From assembly GCF_024753245.1 (NCBI RefSeq), contig NZ_JANUGX010000028.1, positions 1 to 64,000 of the forward strand: a DNA stretch of 64,000 nucleotides. The letters run 5' to 3'. The DNA is from Massilia norwichensis (GTDB lineage Bacteria > Pseudomonadota > Gammaproteobacteria > Burkholderiales > Burkholderiaceae_D). Position numbers and translations under genes: made by a program. The first letter of the stretch is position 1; each line of letters starts with the position of its first letter. The notes beneath the pieces are model-generated. The model saw only the letters and a program-made list of their open reading frames with translations, searched no databases and had not been told where the DNA came from. Shown here piece by piece: positions 33,762 through 43,723 of this stretch.

Positions 33762-36236
33762 TCAAGCCTGCACCGAGGCCAGGATCGCCGCCAGGCGGTC
33801 CAGGTCGACCGGCTTCACCATGTGGTGGTCGAAGCCGGCTTCCAGCGCGGTGCGGCGGTCCTGCTCCTGGCCGTAGCCGGTGATCGCCACCAGCAGCGCC
33901 GGCCGGGTGCAAGGCTCCAGGCGCAGCCGGCGCGCCAGTTCGTTCCCATCCATTTCCGGCAGGCCGATGTCCAGCAGGGCCACATCCGGACATTCCTTCT
34001 TCGCCCGCTCCAGCGCGCGCAGCGAATCGTTCTCCACCATCACCTCATAGCCGCAGGCTTCCAGCAGCATGGCCAGGGTCGCGGCGGCGTCGACGTTGTC
34101 GTCCACCACCAGCAGGCGCAGCGGACGGCCGCCCGCAGAGACGGCACCGGCGGCGCTGCCGCCGCCATCGTGCGCGCCCGGCTGCTGCATCAGCGGCAGC
34201 AACACCGTGAAAGTACTGCCCAGGCCCGGCCCCGGGCTGTCGCAGACCACGCTGCCGCCATGCAGCTCGACCAGGTTCTTGACCAGCGCCAGGCCCAATC
34301 CCAGGCCGCCCTGCGAACGGTCCGACGAGCGCTTGGCCTGGGTGAACAGGTCGAATACGCTCGGCGCCAGTTCGCGGTCCATGCCGATGCCTTCGTCGCG
34401 CACCGTCAGCACCAGCGCGTCCTTGTCCTCGTCGGCATGGGTCTCGATCGTGATGCGGCGCTCTTCCGGCGTGTATTTGGAGGCATTGTTGAGCAGGTTG
34501 GCCAGTACCTGCACCAGGCGCGCCTTGTCGCCGAGGACGGTGGCGTCGGGGCCGGACAGCGTCACCTGCAGATGCTGGCGGCGCGCCTCGAACATCGGCC
34601 GCACCTGCTCGATGGCCTCGTCGACGATGGTGCGCGCCGCCACCGGCGCGCGCGCCAGCGTCACCAGGCCGCGCGTGACGCGCGAGACGTCCAGCAGGTC
34701 GTCGACCAGGCTGGTCATGTGCCTGACCTGGCGCCCGATGATGGCGCTGCTCTGGCGCACCCGCTGCTCGTCCAGGCGGCCGATCCTGAGGAGGTCGGCG
34801 GCGGCGCTGATCGGCGCCAGCGGGTTGCGCAGCTCGTGCGCCAGCATCGCCAGGAATTCGTCCTTGCGCTGGTCGGCCTCGCGCAGCTTGCCCTCGGCCA
34901 GCTTGCGCTCGGTGATGTCGAGGAAGAAGCCGACGATGCCACCGTCGCGCACCGGATAGGCGCGCACCTCGAACCAGCCGCCGCTGGCGCCGGGACCGAT
35001 GTGCTGGAATTCGGCGCGGCCGGGCACCCGCGTGGCCATCACCTCGTTGTACATGCGGCCGGCCGGTGTATCGAGCGCTTCCGGCCAGACCTCCCAGTGG
35101 TGGCGCCCGACCACCTCGTCGACGCGGCGGTTGGTCAGGCGCAGGCCTTCGTCGTTCACCTGCTGCACGGTCCAGTCGGCGCCGATCAGCACGAAACCTT
35201 CGGCGATCGAATCGAGGATCAGCTGGCCGCGGTCGCGCTCTTCGCGCAAGGCGGCCTGGGCGCGCGCCAGGTCGACCGCGGTCCACAGGCGCTCGGCCAT
35301 GCTGCGCGCCAGCGCGATCTCGGCCTCGCTCCAGCGGTGCGGACGCGTGTGGCCCAGCGCCAGGAAGGCCAGCAGGCGCCCCGACTTCACCAGCGGCACC
35401 AGCAGGCTGGCGGTCACCCCCATCGCCGTCAGGTAGGCCTGCTGGTGCTGGACGGTACGCGGATCGGCGCGCACGTCGGTGATGGCGATGACCTCGCCGG
35501 CACGCCCGGTGGCCGCCACCTCGGCGCCGAAGGCCTCGATCGGGAAGGTGTTCCCGGACAGGTTCGAGGTGCCGCTGCGTTTCCAGTCGCGCGGCACGAA
35601 GAAGGTATTGCGCTCGTCGTCGACTTCGCCGTACATCACGCGTTCGACGCCCAGCTCGCGGCCCAGCAGGCTGCTGGCGATGCCGATCGCGTCCTCGCTG
35701 GAACGCATCGGCCGCAGCGCATCGCTGAGCGCCAGTTCGAAGGCGGCGCGGCGCTCGGCCACGACCCGCGCGGTGGTTTCGATGCAGGTGCAGTAGAGGC
35801 CCATCACCCTGCCCTCGCCGTCGTGCAGCGGCGAGTACGAAAAGGTGAAATAAGTCTGTTCCGTATAGCCCTTGCGCTCCATGGTGAGCGGCATGTCCTC
35901 GAGGAAGGAGGATTCGTTGGCCAGGGCGCGCGCGGCGATCGGGCCGAGGTCGTGCCAGATCTCCCACCAGACTTCCTGGAAGGCCGCGCCGAAGGCGGCC
36001 GGATGCTTGTCGCCGAGGACGGGGATGTAGGCGTCGTTGTAGAGGAAGACCTGCTCGGGTCCCCAAGCCAGGAACATCGGGAAGGTCGAGCTGAGCGCCA
36101 TCGACACGGCCGTCGCCAGTTCGGGCGGCCAGGACTCGGGAGCACCGAGCGGCGAGGCATGCCAGTCGCGGGCGCCGAGCAGGCGCCGCGTCTCGCTGTC
36201 GCCTAGCCCGGCGGTAATGCGCAGAATGTCAGCCAT
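33762..36236 (-). CDS. Hybrid histidine kinase with PAS, GAF and C-terminal receiver
   Basis: Cytosolic sensor of 824 residues with no membrane segment. Order: PAS-like domain (about 15-150), GAF domain (about 170-330), second PAS (about 340-450), HisKA with phospho-accepting HELRNPLAPI (His near 464), HATPase (about 560-680, with DEGIGMD and GGLGLGLALVK), and a receiver domain with ALLDIGLPEMDGNEL (Asp near 755). Input is probably a soluble or redox/light signal. No separate response regulator or phosphotransfer gene adjoins it. It converges on the MBL gene with a 15-base gap. Confidence 0.92.
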   Translation of the reverse strand: MADILRITAGLGDSETRRLLGARDWHASPLGAPESWPPELATAVSMALSSTFPMFLAWGPEQVFLYNDAYIPVLGDKHPAAFGAAFQEVWWEIWHDLGPIAARALANESSFLEDMPLTMERKGYTEQTYFTFSYSPLHDGEGRVMGLYCTCIETTARVVAERRAAFELALSDALRPMRSSEDAIGIASSLLGRELGVERVMYGEVDDERNTFFVPRDWKRSGTSNLSGNTFPIEAFGAEVAATGRAGEVIAITDVRADPRTVQHQQAYLTAMGVTASLLVPLVKSGRLLAFLALGHTRPHRWSEAEIALARSMAERLWTAVDLARAQAALREERDRGQLILDSIAEGFVLIGADWTVQQVNDEGLRLTNRRVDEVVGRHHWEVWPEALDTPAGRMYNEVMATRVPGRAEFQHIGPGASGGWFEVRAYPVRDGGIVGFFLDITERKLAEGKLREADQRKDEFLAMLAHELRNPLAPISAAADLLRIGRLDEQRVRQSSAIIGRQVRHMTSLVDDLLDVSRVTRGLVTLARAPVAARTIVDEAIEQVRPMFEARRQHLQVTLSGPDATVLGDKARLVQVLANLLNNASKYTPEERRITIETHADEDKDALVLTVRDEGIGMDRELAPSVFDLFTQAKRSSDRSQGGLGLGLALVKNLVELHGGSVVCDSPGPGLGSTFTVLLPLMQQPGAHDGGGSAAGAVSAGGRPLRLLVVDDNVDAAATLAMLLEACGYEVMVENDSLRALERAKKECPDVALLDIGLPEMDGNELARRLRLEPCTRPALLVAITGYGQEQDRRTALEAGFDHHMVKPVDLDRLAAILASVQA

Positions 36237-36304
36237 GATGAATTATTCCACATTTCCCAACGAATAATTCACAAATTTCCATGCTGCACTGCGCTAAAGG
36301 GATC

Positions 36305-36883
36305 TTACAGTTTGATGAAGTGTTCGCGGTAGTAACGCAGCTCTTCGATCGACTCGACGATATCGGCCAGCGCGGTGTGCTTTTGCGCCTTCTTGAAACC
36401 CGAGGCCAGCTCCGGCTTCCAGCGGCGGCACAGTTCCTTCAGCGTCGACACGTCCAGGTTGCGGTAGTGGAAGAAGGCTTCCAGCTTCGGCATGCCGCGC
36501 GCCATGAAGCGGCGGTCCTGGCAGATCGAGTTGCCGCACATCGGCGACTTGTTGGCCGGCACCCACTGCTTCAGGAAAGCGATCAGCTGCTCTTCGGCCT
36601 GGGCTTCGTCGACGGTCGAGGCTTTCACGCGGTCGATCAGGCCCGACTTGCCGTGCGTGCCCTTGTTCCAGTTGTCCATCTTGTCCAGCGTCTCGTCGCT
36701 CTGATGGATCGCGAACACCGGGCCTTCGGCCAGGATGTTCAGGTCGGCGTCGGTGACGACCACGGCCACTTCGATGATGCGGTCGTTGTCCGGATCGAGG
36801 CCGGTCATTTCCATGTCGAGCCAGACCAGGTTCATGTCGTTGGGACGTGGGGTGGCGGCTGCTGCTTGGGTTTCTTGTGACAT
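36305..36883 (-). CDS. orn: Oligoribonuclease
   Basis: 3'-5' exoribonuclease of the DEDDh family that degrades di- to pentanucleotides, including pGpG from c-di-GMP breakdown. Visible catalytic parts: WLDMEMTGLD (DxE), the second Asp in MCGNSICQDRRFM, and HTALADIVES with the final His and Asp. The C-terminus YYREHFIKL is nearly identical to E. coli Orn. The first ATG gives a 16-residue tail before MNLVWLD; either start is possible. Divergent from the M48 protease gene. Confidence 0.97.
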   Translation of the reverse strand: MSQETQAAAATPRPNDMNLVWLDMEMTGLDPDNDRIIEVAVVVTDADLNILAEGPVFAIHQSDETLDKMDNWNKGTHGKSGLIDRVKASTVDEAQAEEQLIAFLKQWVPANKSPMCGNSICQDRRFMARGMPKLEAFFHYRNLDVSTLKELCRRWKPELASGFKKAQKHTALADIVESIEELRYYREHFIKL

Positions 36884-36939
36884 AATTCGCTCTTTGGCTG
36901 CATTTGTTAGCTAAACCGGCATTTTCTCACAGGCATACG

Positions 36940-38238
36940 ATGCTTTCATTCGCGTTTTCGGTTTTGTTCGTCATTTTTTTCATGCTGACCCTGGGGTTGC
37001 GCTACTGGCTGGCCAGCCGCCACGTGCGCCACGTCATGCGTCACCGTGACGAGGTGCCCGCCGAATTCGCCGACAAGATTCCGCTCGCCGCGCACCGGAA
37101 GGCCGCCGACTACACGGTCGCCAAGACCCGCTTCGGCCTGATCCACGCGATCTGGAGCGGCCTGGTGCTGATCGGCTTCACGCTGCTGGGCGGCCTGCAG
37201 GCGTTGTCGACCGCGCTGCTGCATGTCACCGGTCCGGGGATGGCGCATCAGATCGGGCTGATCGTGGCCTATGGCGTCATCGCCGGCCTGCTCGACCTGC
37301 CCTTCACCTACTGGTTCCAGTTCGTGCTGGAACAGCGCTTCGGCTTCAACAAGATGACGCTCAAGCTGTGGCTGGCGGACACCGTCAAGGGCACGCTGCT
37401 GAGCGCCGTCATCGGCCTGCCGCTGCTGTGGGTGGTGCTGGCCCTGATGGAGCGCACCGGCGCTCTGTGGTGGGTGTATGCCTGGCTGGTGTTCAGCGGC
37501 TTCCAGCTCCTGATGATGGTGCTCTACCCGACCGTCATCGCGCCGATGTTCAACAAGTTCACGCCGCTCAGCGACGACAGCCTGAAAAGCCGCATCGAAG
37601 GCCTGATGGCGCGCGTCGGCTTCGCCTCGAAGGGCCTGTTCGTGATGGACGGCAGCAAGAGGTCAAGCCACGGCAACGCCTACTTCTCCGGCTTCGGCGC
37701 CAACAAGCGCATCGTCTTTTTCGACACCCTGCTCGAGCGCCTGGCGCCGCCCGAGATCGAGGCCGTGCTGGCGCACGAACTGGGCCACTTCAAGCTCAAG
37801 CACATCGTCAAGCGCATCGTGGTCGCGTTCGCGCTGTCGCTGGTGTTCCTGGCCGTGCTGGGCTGGCTGAAGAACCAGGTCTGGTTCTATACCGGCCTGG
37901 GCGTACTGCCGCTGCTGGGCCAGAACAACGACGCGATGGCGCTGCTGCTGTTCATGCTGGTGCTGCCGGTGTTCACCTTCCCGTTTGCGCCGCTCACCTC
38001 GATCACCTCGCGCAAGCACGAATTCGAAGCGGACGCTTTCGCGGCCAGCCACAGCGATGCGCGCGACCTGGTCTCGGCCCTGGTCAAGATGTACGAGGAC
38101 AATGCCTCGACCCTGACCCCGGACCCGCTGCACTCGGCCTTCTACGATTCGCATCCGCCGGCCTCGATCCGCATCCGCCACCTGCACCAGGCCGGCGCAT
38201 TGTCCGGCAAGGGCACGGCCGGCATGGAGCCGGCATGA
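36940..38238 (+). CDS. M48 family (Ste24-like) membrane metallopeptidase
   Basis: Integral membrane zinc protease of 432 residues with about seven hydrophobic helices. The zinc motif HELGH is at about residues 279-283 and the third ligand Glu is in RKHEFEADAFA. This is the CAAX prenyl protease 1 type, which in bacteria without prenylation likely clears misfolded membrane proteins. Start MLSFAFS at 36940; upstream in-frame codons from 36904 lack support. The stop overlaps the next ATG by four bases, starting a three-gene coupled run with phhB and rsgA. Confidence 0.92.
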   Translation: MLSFAFSVLFVIFFMLTLGLRYWLASRHVRHVMRHRDEVPAEFADKIPLAAHRKAADYTVAKTRFGLIHAIWSGLVLIGFTLLGGLQALSTALLHVTGPGMAHQIGLIVAYGVIAGLLDLPFTYWFQFVLEQRFGFNKMTLKLWLADTVKGTLLSAVIGLPLLWVVLALMERTGALWWVYAWLVFSGFQLLMMVLYPTVIAPMFNKFTPLSDDSLKSRIEGLMARVGFASKGLFVMDGSKRSSHGNAYFSGFGANKRIVFFDTLLERLAPPEIEAVLAHELGHFKLKHIVKRIVVAFALSLVFLAVLGWLKNQVWFYTGLGVLPLLGQNNDAMALLLFMLVLPVFTFPFAPLTSITSRKHEFEADAFAASHSDARDLVSALVKMYEDNASTLTPDPLHSAFYDSHPPASIRIRHLHQAGALSGKGTAGMEPA

Positions 38239-38579
38239 GCGCGGCCCTGCCCCTGACCGCCCGCCACTGCACGCCCGCAGCGCCGGCGCTGGACGATGCC
38301 GCGATCGCCGCCTTGCTGGCGCAGCTGCCTGACTGGCAGGTCGATGCTGGCCGGCTGCTGCGCGAATTCCTGTTCCGCGACTACCACGAGACCATCGAAT
38401 TCGTGAACGCGCTGGCCTTCATGGTCCACCGCGAAGACCACCATCCGGATCTGCAGGTCGGCTACCGCCGCTGCACGGCATCCTGGACCACGCACTCGGC
38501 CGGCAACAAGCTGAGCGAGAACGATTTCATCTGCGCTGCGAAAGCCGACGCACTTTACGCGGAACGGGCCGGCGCATGA
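38235..38579 (+). CDS. phhB: 4a-hydroxytetrahydrobiopterin dehydratase
   Basis: Pterin-4a-carbinolamine dehydratase, 114 residues, which regenerates pterin cofactor for aromatic amino acid hydroxylases. The hallmark HREDHHPDLQVGY (active-site His pair) and LPDWQVDAGRLLREF are present, as is THSAGNKLSENDFICAAK at the C-terminus. Translationally coupled at both ends through ATGA overlaps with the M48 gene and rsgA. No phenylalanine hydroxylase gene is in the window. Confidence 0.93.
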   Translation: MSAALPLTARHCTPAAPALDDAAIAALLAQLPDWQVDAGRLLREFLFRDYHETIEFVNALAFMVHREDHHPDLQVGYRRCTASWTTHSAGNKLSENDFICAAKADALYAERAGA

Positions 38580-39511
38580 GCAAGGCAATGAGCAAAGTAA
38601 CGAGCAAAACCGCCGAATTGACCGGCACCATCGTCGCGGCCCACGGCCGCCACTACCTGGCCGACGTCGGCGACGCGCAGTCTCCCGAATTCCTGCAATG
38701 CGTCACGCGCGGCAAGAAGACCAACGTCGCGGTCGGCGACATCGTGCACCTGAAGCGCACCTCGAACGACCAGGCCGTGATCGAGAAGATCGCCGAGCGC
38801 AGCACCCTGCTCTACCGCTCGGACCAGTACAAATCGAAGCTGCTGGCGGCGAACATCACGCGCCTGTTCATCGTCGTCGCCACCGAACCGAGCTTCGCCG
38901 ACGACCTCGTGTCGCGCGCCCTGGTCGCCTGCGAAGCGGCGGGCGTCGAGGCCCACCTCATCCTCAACAAGGTCGACGTCGAAGCGTTGCTGCCGCGCGC
39001 CCGCGAGCGCGCCGGCCTGTATGCGGGCCTCGGCTATCCGCTGCACGAGGTCTCGGCCAAGGCCGACCCGGAAGGCACGGTCGCCACCCTGACCCCACTG
39101 CTGCTAGGGCAGTCCTCGATCTTCATCGGCCAGTCCGGCATGGGCAAGTCGTCGATGATCAACCTGCTGGTGCCGGACGCCGACATCGCCGTGCGCGAGA
39201 TCTCGGAAGCGCTGGACACCGGCAAGCACACGACCACCTTCACGCGCCTCTACAAACTGCCGGGCGGCGGCCAGATCATCGATTCGCCGGGTTTCCAGGA
39301 ATTCGGCCTGTACCACCTCACCGAAGGCATGCTGGAGCGCGCCTTCATCGAGTTCAAGCCCTTCCTGGGCGGCTGTAAATACTACAACTGCCGCCACCTG
39401 GCCGAGCCGCAGTGCGCGATCCTCGGCGCCGTCGAGGAAGGCAAGATCGCGAAGATCCGGCACGAGCTGTATGCGCAGCTGCTGCATGAATCGGCGCAGA
39501 CGCTGTATTGA
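38576..39511 (+). CDS. rsgA: Small ribosomal subunit biogenesis GTPase RsgA
   Basis: Circularly permuted GTPase that helps 30S maturation. OB-fold (residues about 13-80), G4 LNKVDVE, G1 GQSGMGKSS (near residue 187), G3 DSPGFQEFG, and the C-terminal zinc knuckle with CKYYNCRHLAEPQC. Length 311 is usual. Start ATG 38576 overlaps the phhB stop; internal Met-5 is an alternative. Confidence 0.96.
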   Translation: MSKAMSKVTSKTAELTGTIVAAHGRHYLADVGDAQSPEFLQCVTRGKKTNVAVGDIVHLKRTSNDQAVIEKIAERSTLLYRSDQYKSKLLAANITRLFIVVATEPSFADDLVSRALVACEAAGVEAHLILNKVDVEALLPRARERAGLYAGLGYPLHEVSAKADPEGTVATLTPLLLGQSSIFIGQSGMGKSSMINLLVPDADIAVREISEALDTGKHTTTFTRLYKLPGGGQIIDSPGFQEFGLYHLTEGMLERAFIEFKPFLGGCKYYNCRHLAEPQCAILGAVEEGKIAKIRHELYAQLLHESAQTLY

Positions 39512-39648
39512 GCATAGTCCGCACTATAGCGCCAGAAAATTCCTTGCTGCAGTAAGCTGCGTGATACGGAACAGCCGCCGCCGTTTGTGTGGCGCATGGC
39601 GGCTTGTGCCTGCTTGCCGCCGCATGCCCGTTTCCCGTTGATTACGCA

Positions 39649-40833
39649 ATGGATATCGATGAACCGACCTTGATGCTGGTGCTCGGCGTGGCGTCGATCA
39701 CGGCCAGTGCCATGTTTTTCACGCTGCATGCCTCGGCGCGCCATATCGGCGGCGTTCGTTCGTGGGCATACGCCTGCCTGGCGGTCGGGTTTGCCGTCCT
39801 TCTCGATGCCCCGCGGCTGGTCGGCAACTGGCAGTGGGCTTCGCTGTTGTTCAACATCCCTTTCAGCGTGGGCCAGGCTTTGCTCCTGGCAGGCACGGCG
39901 CAGTTCGTGGGGCGCCGCTGGGGGAAGCACACGCTGACGCTGCTGATTGCCCTCGCCGTCCTGCTGACCCTGGCGTTCACGCTGGTCCTGCCCGACAGCG
40001 CCTTGCGCATCTTTACGCAAACGCTGTACCAGGCCTGCCTGAACGCCTTGAGCGCATGGTACCTGTGGCACCACCGGGAACGGCAATCCAGTCGCGCCTA
40101 CGGCGTCGCTGCCGCGATCTTCCTCGGCGAGGCCGCTGCCGCGCTGGCGCAGGGCGTGTTTGTCATGATCAGCACGCTGCCTGTGACCTACGCCGCGCCC
40201 GAGCTTCCGCTGGCGAATATCGTCAACTGGGCCGGCGTGCTGGCGAATACCCTGCTCGGCAACTGGATACTTTTCCTGCTCGTCATGCTTCGTCTGGTCC
40301 GCGACCTGCAAACCGATGCCATGCACGACCCGCTGACCGGGCTATTGAACCGGCGGGGGCTGCGCTCCCACATCAATTCCCTCCTGGCACCAGGGCGCTC
40401 CCTGCGATCGCTCGCCGTCCTGTTGCTCGATATCGACCATTTCAAGGCCTTGAACGACCGGCACGGCCACGCCACCGGCGACCGGGTCCTGGTCATGATG
40501 GGCGAGGTCATGCGGGGCCTCGGCAGTGCCCATGTCGTGCCGTGCCGCTGGGGCGGCGAAGAGTTCTGCTTCGTGGTCGACAGCCACTCGGACAAATCGC
40601 TGATCGAACTTGCCGAGCGCGCCAGGCAGACGTTTCAGCGGACCAGCGCCGCCCACCCTGGCCTGCCGTCCGGTGCAACGGTCAGCATCGGCGTGGCGGC
40701 CGTGCCCGTCGACGGCAGCTTCGCGTTTTCCAGACTGGTAGCCCTGGCCGACGCGCAACTCTACCTGGCAAAGCACGGTGGCCGTAACCGCGTGTGCAGC
40801 GCACTCGATCAAGAAGCGTTGTCGCAAGACTGA
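39649..40833 (+). CDS. Membrane-bound GGDEF diguanylate cyclase lacking an I-site
   Basis: The 394-residue protein has six or seven membrane helices in residues about 1-215 (a MASE-like sensor region I cannot name) and a GGDEF domain with DPLTGLLNRRG and active-site WGGEEF near residue 303. The inhibitory RxxD five residues upstream of GGEEF is absent (the four residues there are SAHV), so product inhibition is probably weak. It should make c-di-GMP at the inner membrane. I start at MDIDEP (39649); an ATG at 39589 is in frame but has poor context. Confidence 0.88.
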   Translation: MDIDEPTLMLVLGVASITASAMFFTLHASARHIGGVRSWAYACLAVGFAVLLDAPRLVGNWQWASLLFNIPFSVGQALLLAGTAQFVGRRWGKHTLTLLIALAVLLTLAFTLVLPDSALRIFTQTLYQACLNALSAWYLWHHRERQSSRAYGVAAAIFLGEAAAALAQGVFVMISTLPVTYAAPELPLANIVNWAGVLANTLLGNWILFLLVMLRLVRDLQTDAMHDPLTGLLNRRGLRSHINSLLAPGRSLRSLAVLLLDIDHFKALNDRHGHATGDRVLVMMGEVMRGLGSAHVVPCRWGGEEFCFVVDSHSDKSLIELAERARQTFQRTSAAHPGLPSGATVSIGVAAVPVDGSFAFSRLVALADAQLYLAKHGGRNRVCSALDQEALSQD

Positions 40834-40880
40834 AACGAGGAGTAAAATCCACTGTTTCCCTATCGAAAAGCAAAACCCTC

Positions 40881-40886
40881 TATAAT
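40881..40886 (+). promoter_or_regulatory. -10 element of the argF promoter
   Basis: A perfect TATAAT stands 29 bases before the argF ATG. A -35 at normal spacing is poor (best matches near TTTCCC at 40855-40860, 20 bases away), which suggests control by an activator or by ArgR; no clear ARG box was found. Confidence 0.55.
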
Positions 40887-40915
40887 CAAAGGGATAATTT
40901 GCTTCGCGACCTAAC

Positions 40916-41842
40916 ATGGCTGTCCAGACCCCCATCAAGCACTTCCTGCAATTCTCCGACTTCACCCGCGACGAGTTCGAGTACGTGATCGAGCGCGCGG
41001 CCGTCATCAAGCGCAAGTTCAAGGCCTACGAGGTCTACCACCCGCTGGTCGACCGCACGCTGGTGATGGTGTTCGAAAAGAGCTCGACCCGCACCCGCCT
41101 GTCGTTTGAAGCCGGCATGCACCAGCTGGGCGGCGCGGCGATCTACCTGAACACGCGCGACAGCCAGCTGGGCCGCGGCGAGCCGGTGGAAGACGCGGGC
41201 CAGGTCATGAGCCGCATGTGCGACATCATCATGGTGCGCACCTTCGGCCAGGACATCATCGAGCGCTTCGCGGCGCACTCGCGGGTCCCGGTGATCAACG
41301 GCCTGACCAACGAACACCATCCCTGCCAGGTGCTGGCCGACGTCTTCACCTTCCACGAGCACCGCGGTTCGATCGCGGGCAAGACGGTGGCGTGGATCGG
41401 CGACGCCAACAACATGCTGTATTCGTGGCTGCAGGCGGCCGAAGTGTTCGGCTTCCACCTGAACGTGTCGACGCCGAAGGGCTACGACATCGACCCGGCG
41501 ATGGTCAAGACCAGCAACTACACGGTCTTCGAGAATCCGTCGGATGCCTGCGCCGGCGCGCACCTGGTCAACACCGACGTGTGGACCAGCATGGGCTACG
41601 AAAAAGAAAATGCCGAACGCCTGAAAGCCTTCGATGGCTTCATGGTGGACGGCGCCAAGATGGCGCGCGCCGCACCCGACGCGCTGTTCATGCACTGCCT
41701 GCCCGCGCACCGCGGGGAGGAAGTGGCGGCCGAAGTCATCGACGGCCCGCAATCGGTGGTGTGGGACGAAGCCGAGAACCGGCTGCACGTGCAGAAGGCG
41801 CTGATCGAGTACCTGCTGCTGGGCCGCATCGAAGACAAGTAA
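40916..41842 (+). CDS. argF: Ornithine carbamoyltransferase
   Basis: Makes citrulline from ornithine and carbamoyl phosphate in arginine synthesis. The carbamoyl-phosphate motif SSTRTR is near residue 54, the ornithine-site HPCQ segment is in NEHHPCQVLADV, and FMHCLPAHRGEE is the catalytic loop. Length 308 is standard. It starts a two-gene arginine unit with argG 98 bases downstream. Confidence 0.97.
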   Translation: MAVQTPIKHFLQFSDFTRDEFEYVIERAAVIKRKFKAYEVYHPLVDRTLVMVFEKSSTRTRLSFEAGMHQLGGAAIYLNTRDSQLGRGEPVEDAGQVMSRMCDIIMVRTFGQDIIERFAAHSRVPVINGLTNEHHPCQVLADVFTFHEHRGSIAGKTVAWIGDANNMLYSWLQAAEVFGFHLNVSTPKGYDIDPAMVKTSNYTVFENPSDACAGAHLVNTDVWTSMGYEKENAERLKAFDGFMVDGAKMARAAPDALFMHCLPAHRGEEVAAEVIDGPQSVVWDEAENRLHVQKALIEYLLLGRIEDK

Positions 41843-41940
41843 CGCATCATCACCACAACTTTAGTTTGATCGTCGGCCCGGGCGCTACGTCCGGCCGGCT
41901 GACCATAAATCCCCTCCCATCTCTCATCACTGGAACTCCC

Positions 41941-43173
<1,233 letters not shown>

Positions 43174-43191
43174 TCGCTGAACGTTTGAGCG

Positions 43192-43230
43192 AAAAAGCCG
43201 CCGGCCCGCAAGGCCCGGCGGCTTTTTTTT
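43192..43230 (+). terminator. Intrinsic terminator of argG
   Basis: AAAAAGCCGCCGG pairs with CCGGCGGCTTTTT, followed by a run of Ts, 19 bases after the argG stop. Confidence 0.95.
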
Positions 43231-43234
43231 CACC

Positions 43235-43261
43235 GTCATTCCCGGCATTGCCGGAAATGAC
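43235..43261. repeat. Palindrome beside the GIY-YIG cassette, degenerate dRS3-like
   Basis: GTCATT and AATGAC bracket CCGGC-ATT-GCCGG in a near-perfect 27-base palindrome directly abutting the left 30-base repeat of the cassette. Its ATTCCC...GGAAAT core resembles the neighbouring repeat family. Confidence 0.7.
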
Positions 43262-43291
43262 TTCCCGCGAAAGCGGGAATCCATACTGAGC
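43262..43291 (+). repeat. Left 30-bp inverted repeat (dRS3-like)
   Basis: Begins with the self-complementary core TTCCCGCGAAAGCGGGAA and continues CCATACTGAGC-like to 43291. It is the exact reverse complement of 43681-43710. Confidence 0.9.
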
Positions 43292-43294
43292 AAG

Positions 43295-43588
43295 CTAGAT
43301 CGCAATATCGACATAGCGATCTAGCCACCGAGGATTGCTCTTTTGAATCAGCTCGACCTTCCAAGCCCGATTCCACTTCTTGATCTGCTTCTCCCGCCGA
43401 ATAGCCTCGGTAATCTCCGTGTGCACTTCGTACCAGACAAGGCTCTTGACGCCATATTGTTTGGAGAAGCCATCGACCAAGCCTTCACGATGCTCCCATA
43501 CGCGTCGTATCAGGTTACTGGTGACGCCGACGTACAAGGTTCCGTTCATGCCGCTCGCCAGGATGTAAACGTAACTGGACTTGTCCAT
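43295..43588 (-). CDS. GIY-YIG nuclease family protein
   Basis: Small single-domain nuclease of 97 residues. The GIY-YIG strands appear as YVYILAS and LYVGVT (residues about 5-22), the catalytic Arg is in LIRRVWEHR, and the metal-binding Glu is in EAIRREKQIKKW. This is the UvrC/YhbQ-like stand-alone type. Start ATG 43588; longer frames to 43660 lack a ribosome site. The start codon lies in an 8-pair inverted repeat (CCATGCCA/TGGCATGG, 43585-43592 and 43612-43619) and the stop lies in a 9-pair one (43295-43303 and 43316-43324), so both gene ends can fold. Its composition is more A+T-rich than the neighbours. Confidence 0.88.
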   Translation of the reverse strand: MDKSSYVYILASGMNGTLYVGVTSNLIRRVWEHREGLVDGFSKQYGVKSLVWYEVHTEITEAIRREKQIKKWNRAWKVELIQKSNPRWLDRYVDIAI

Positions 43589-43680
43589 GCCATACCCCAA
43601 ATTTATTGAGCTGGCATGGTCGAGGAAAGTGACGCTTGTCTTCCTGAGGTGCCTCAACAAAATATGCCACCTAAATTTAG

Positions 43681-43710
43681 GCTCAGTATGGATTCCCGCT
43701 TTCGCGGGAA
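43681..43710 (-). repeat. Right 30-bp inverted repeat (dRS3-like)
   Basis: Exact reverse complement of 43262-43291; it lies just past the 3' end of the TonB receptor gene (stop at 43724). Confidence 0.9.
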
Positions 43711-43723
43711 TGACGAGGAAGCG

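Larger units (their letters stand above)
43262..43710. mobile_element. Candidate mini-cassette: GIY-YIG gene between perfect 30-bp inverted repeats
   Basis: The 449-base unit is bounded by identical 30-base sequences in inverted orientation at 43262-43291 and 43681-43710. Inside there is only a GIY-YIG nuclease gene, plus hairpins at both gene ends. Sequence outside the repeats differs, so the repeats end sharply. Each repeat contains the core TTCCCGCGAAAGCGGGAAT, matching the Neisseria dRS3 pattern ATTCCC-N8-GGGAAT. The arrangement looks like a nuclease-based selfish cassette or a gene inserted between copies of a palindromic repeat. Mobility is inferred; no target duplication could be recognised. 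Confidence 0.5.

Noticed and set aside
43301..43330. Internal hairpin as an IS200/IS605 end
   Set aside because: No transposase of that type is present, and the hairpin lies within the nuclease stop region.
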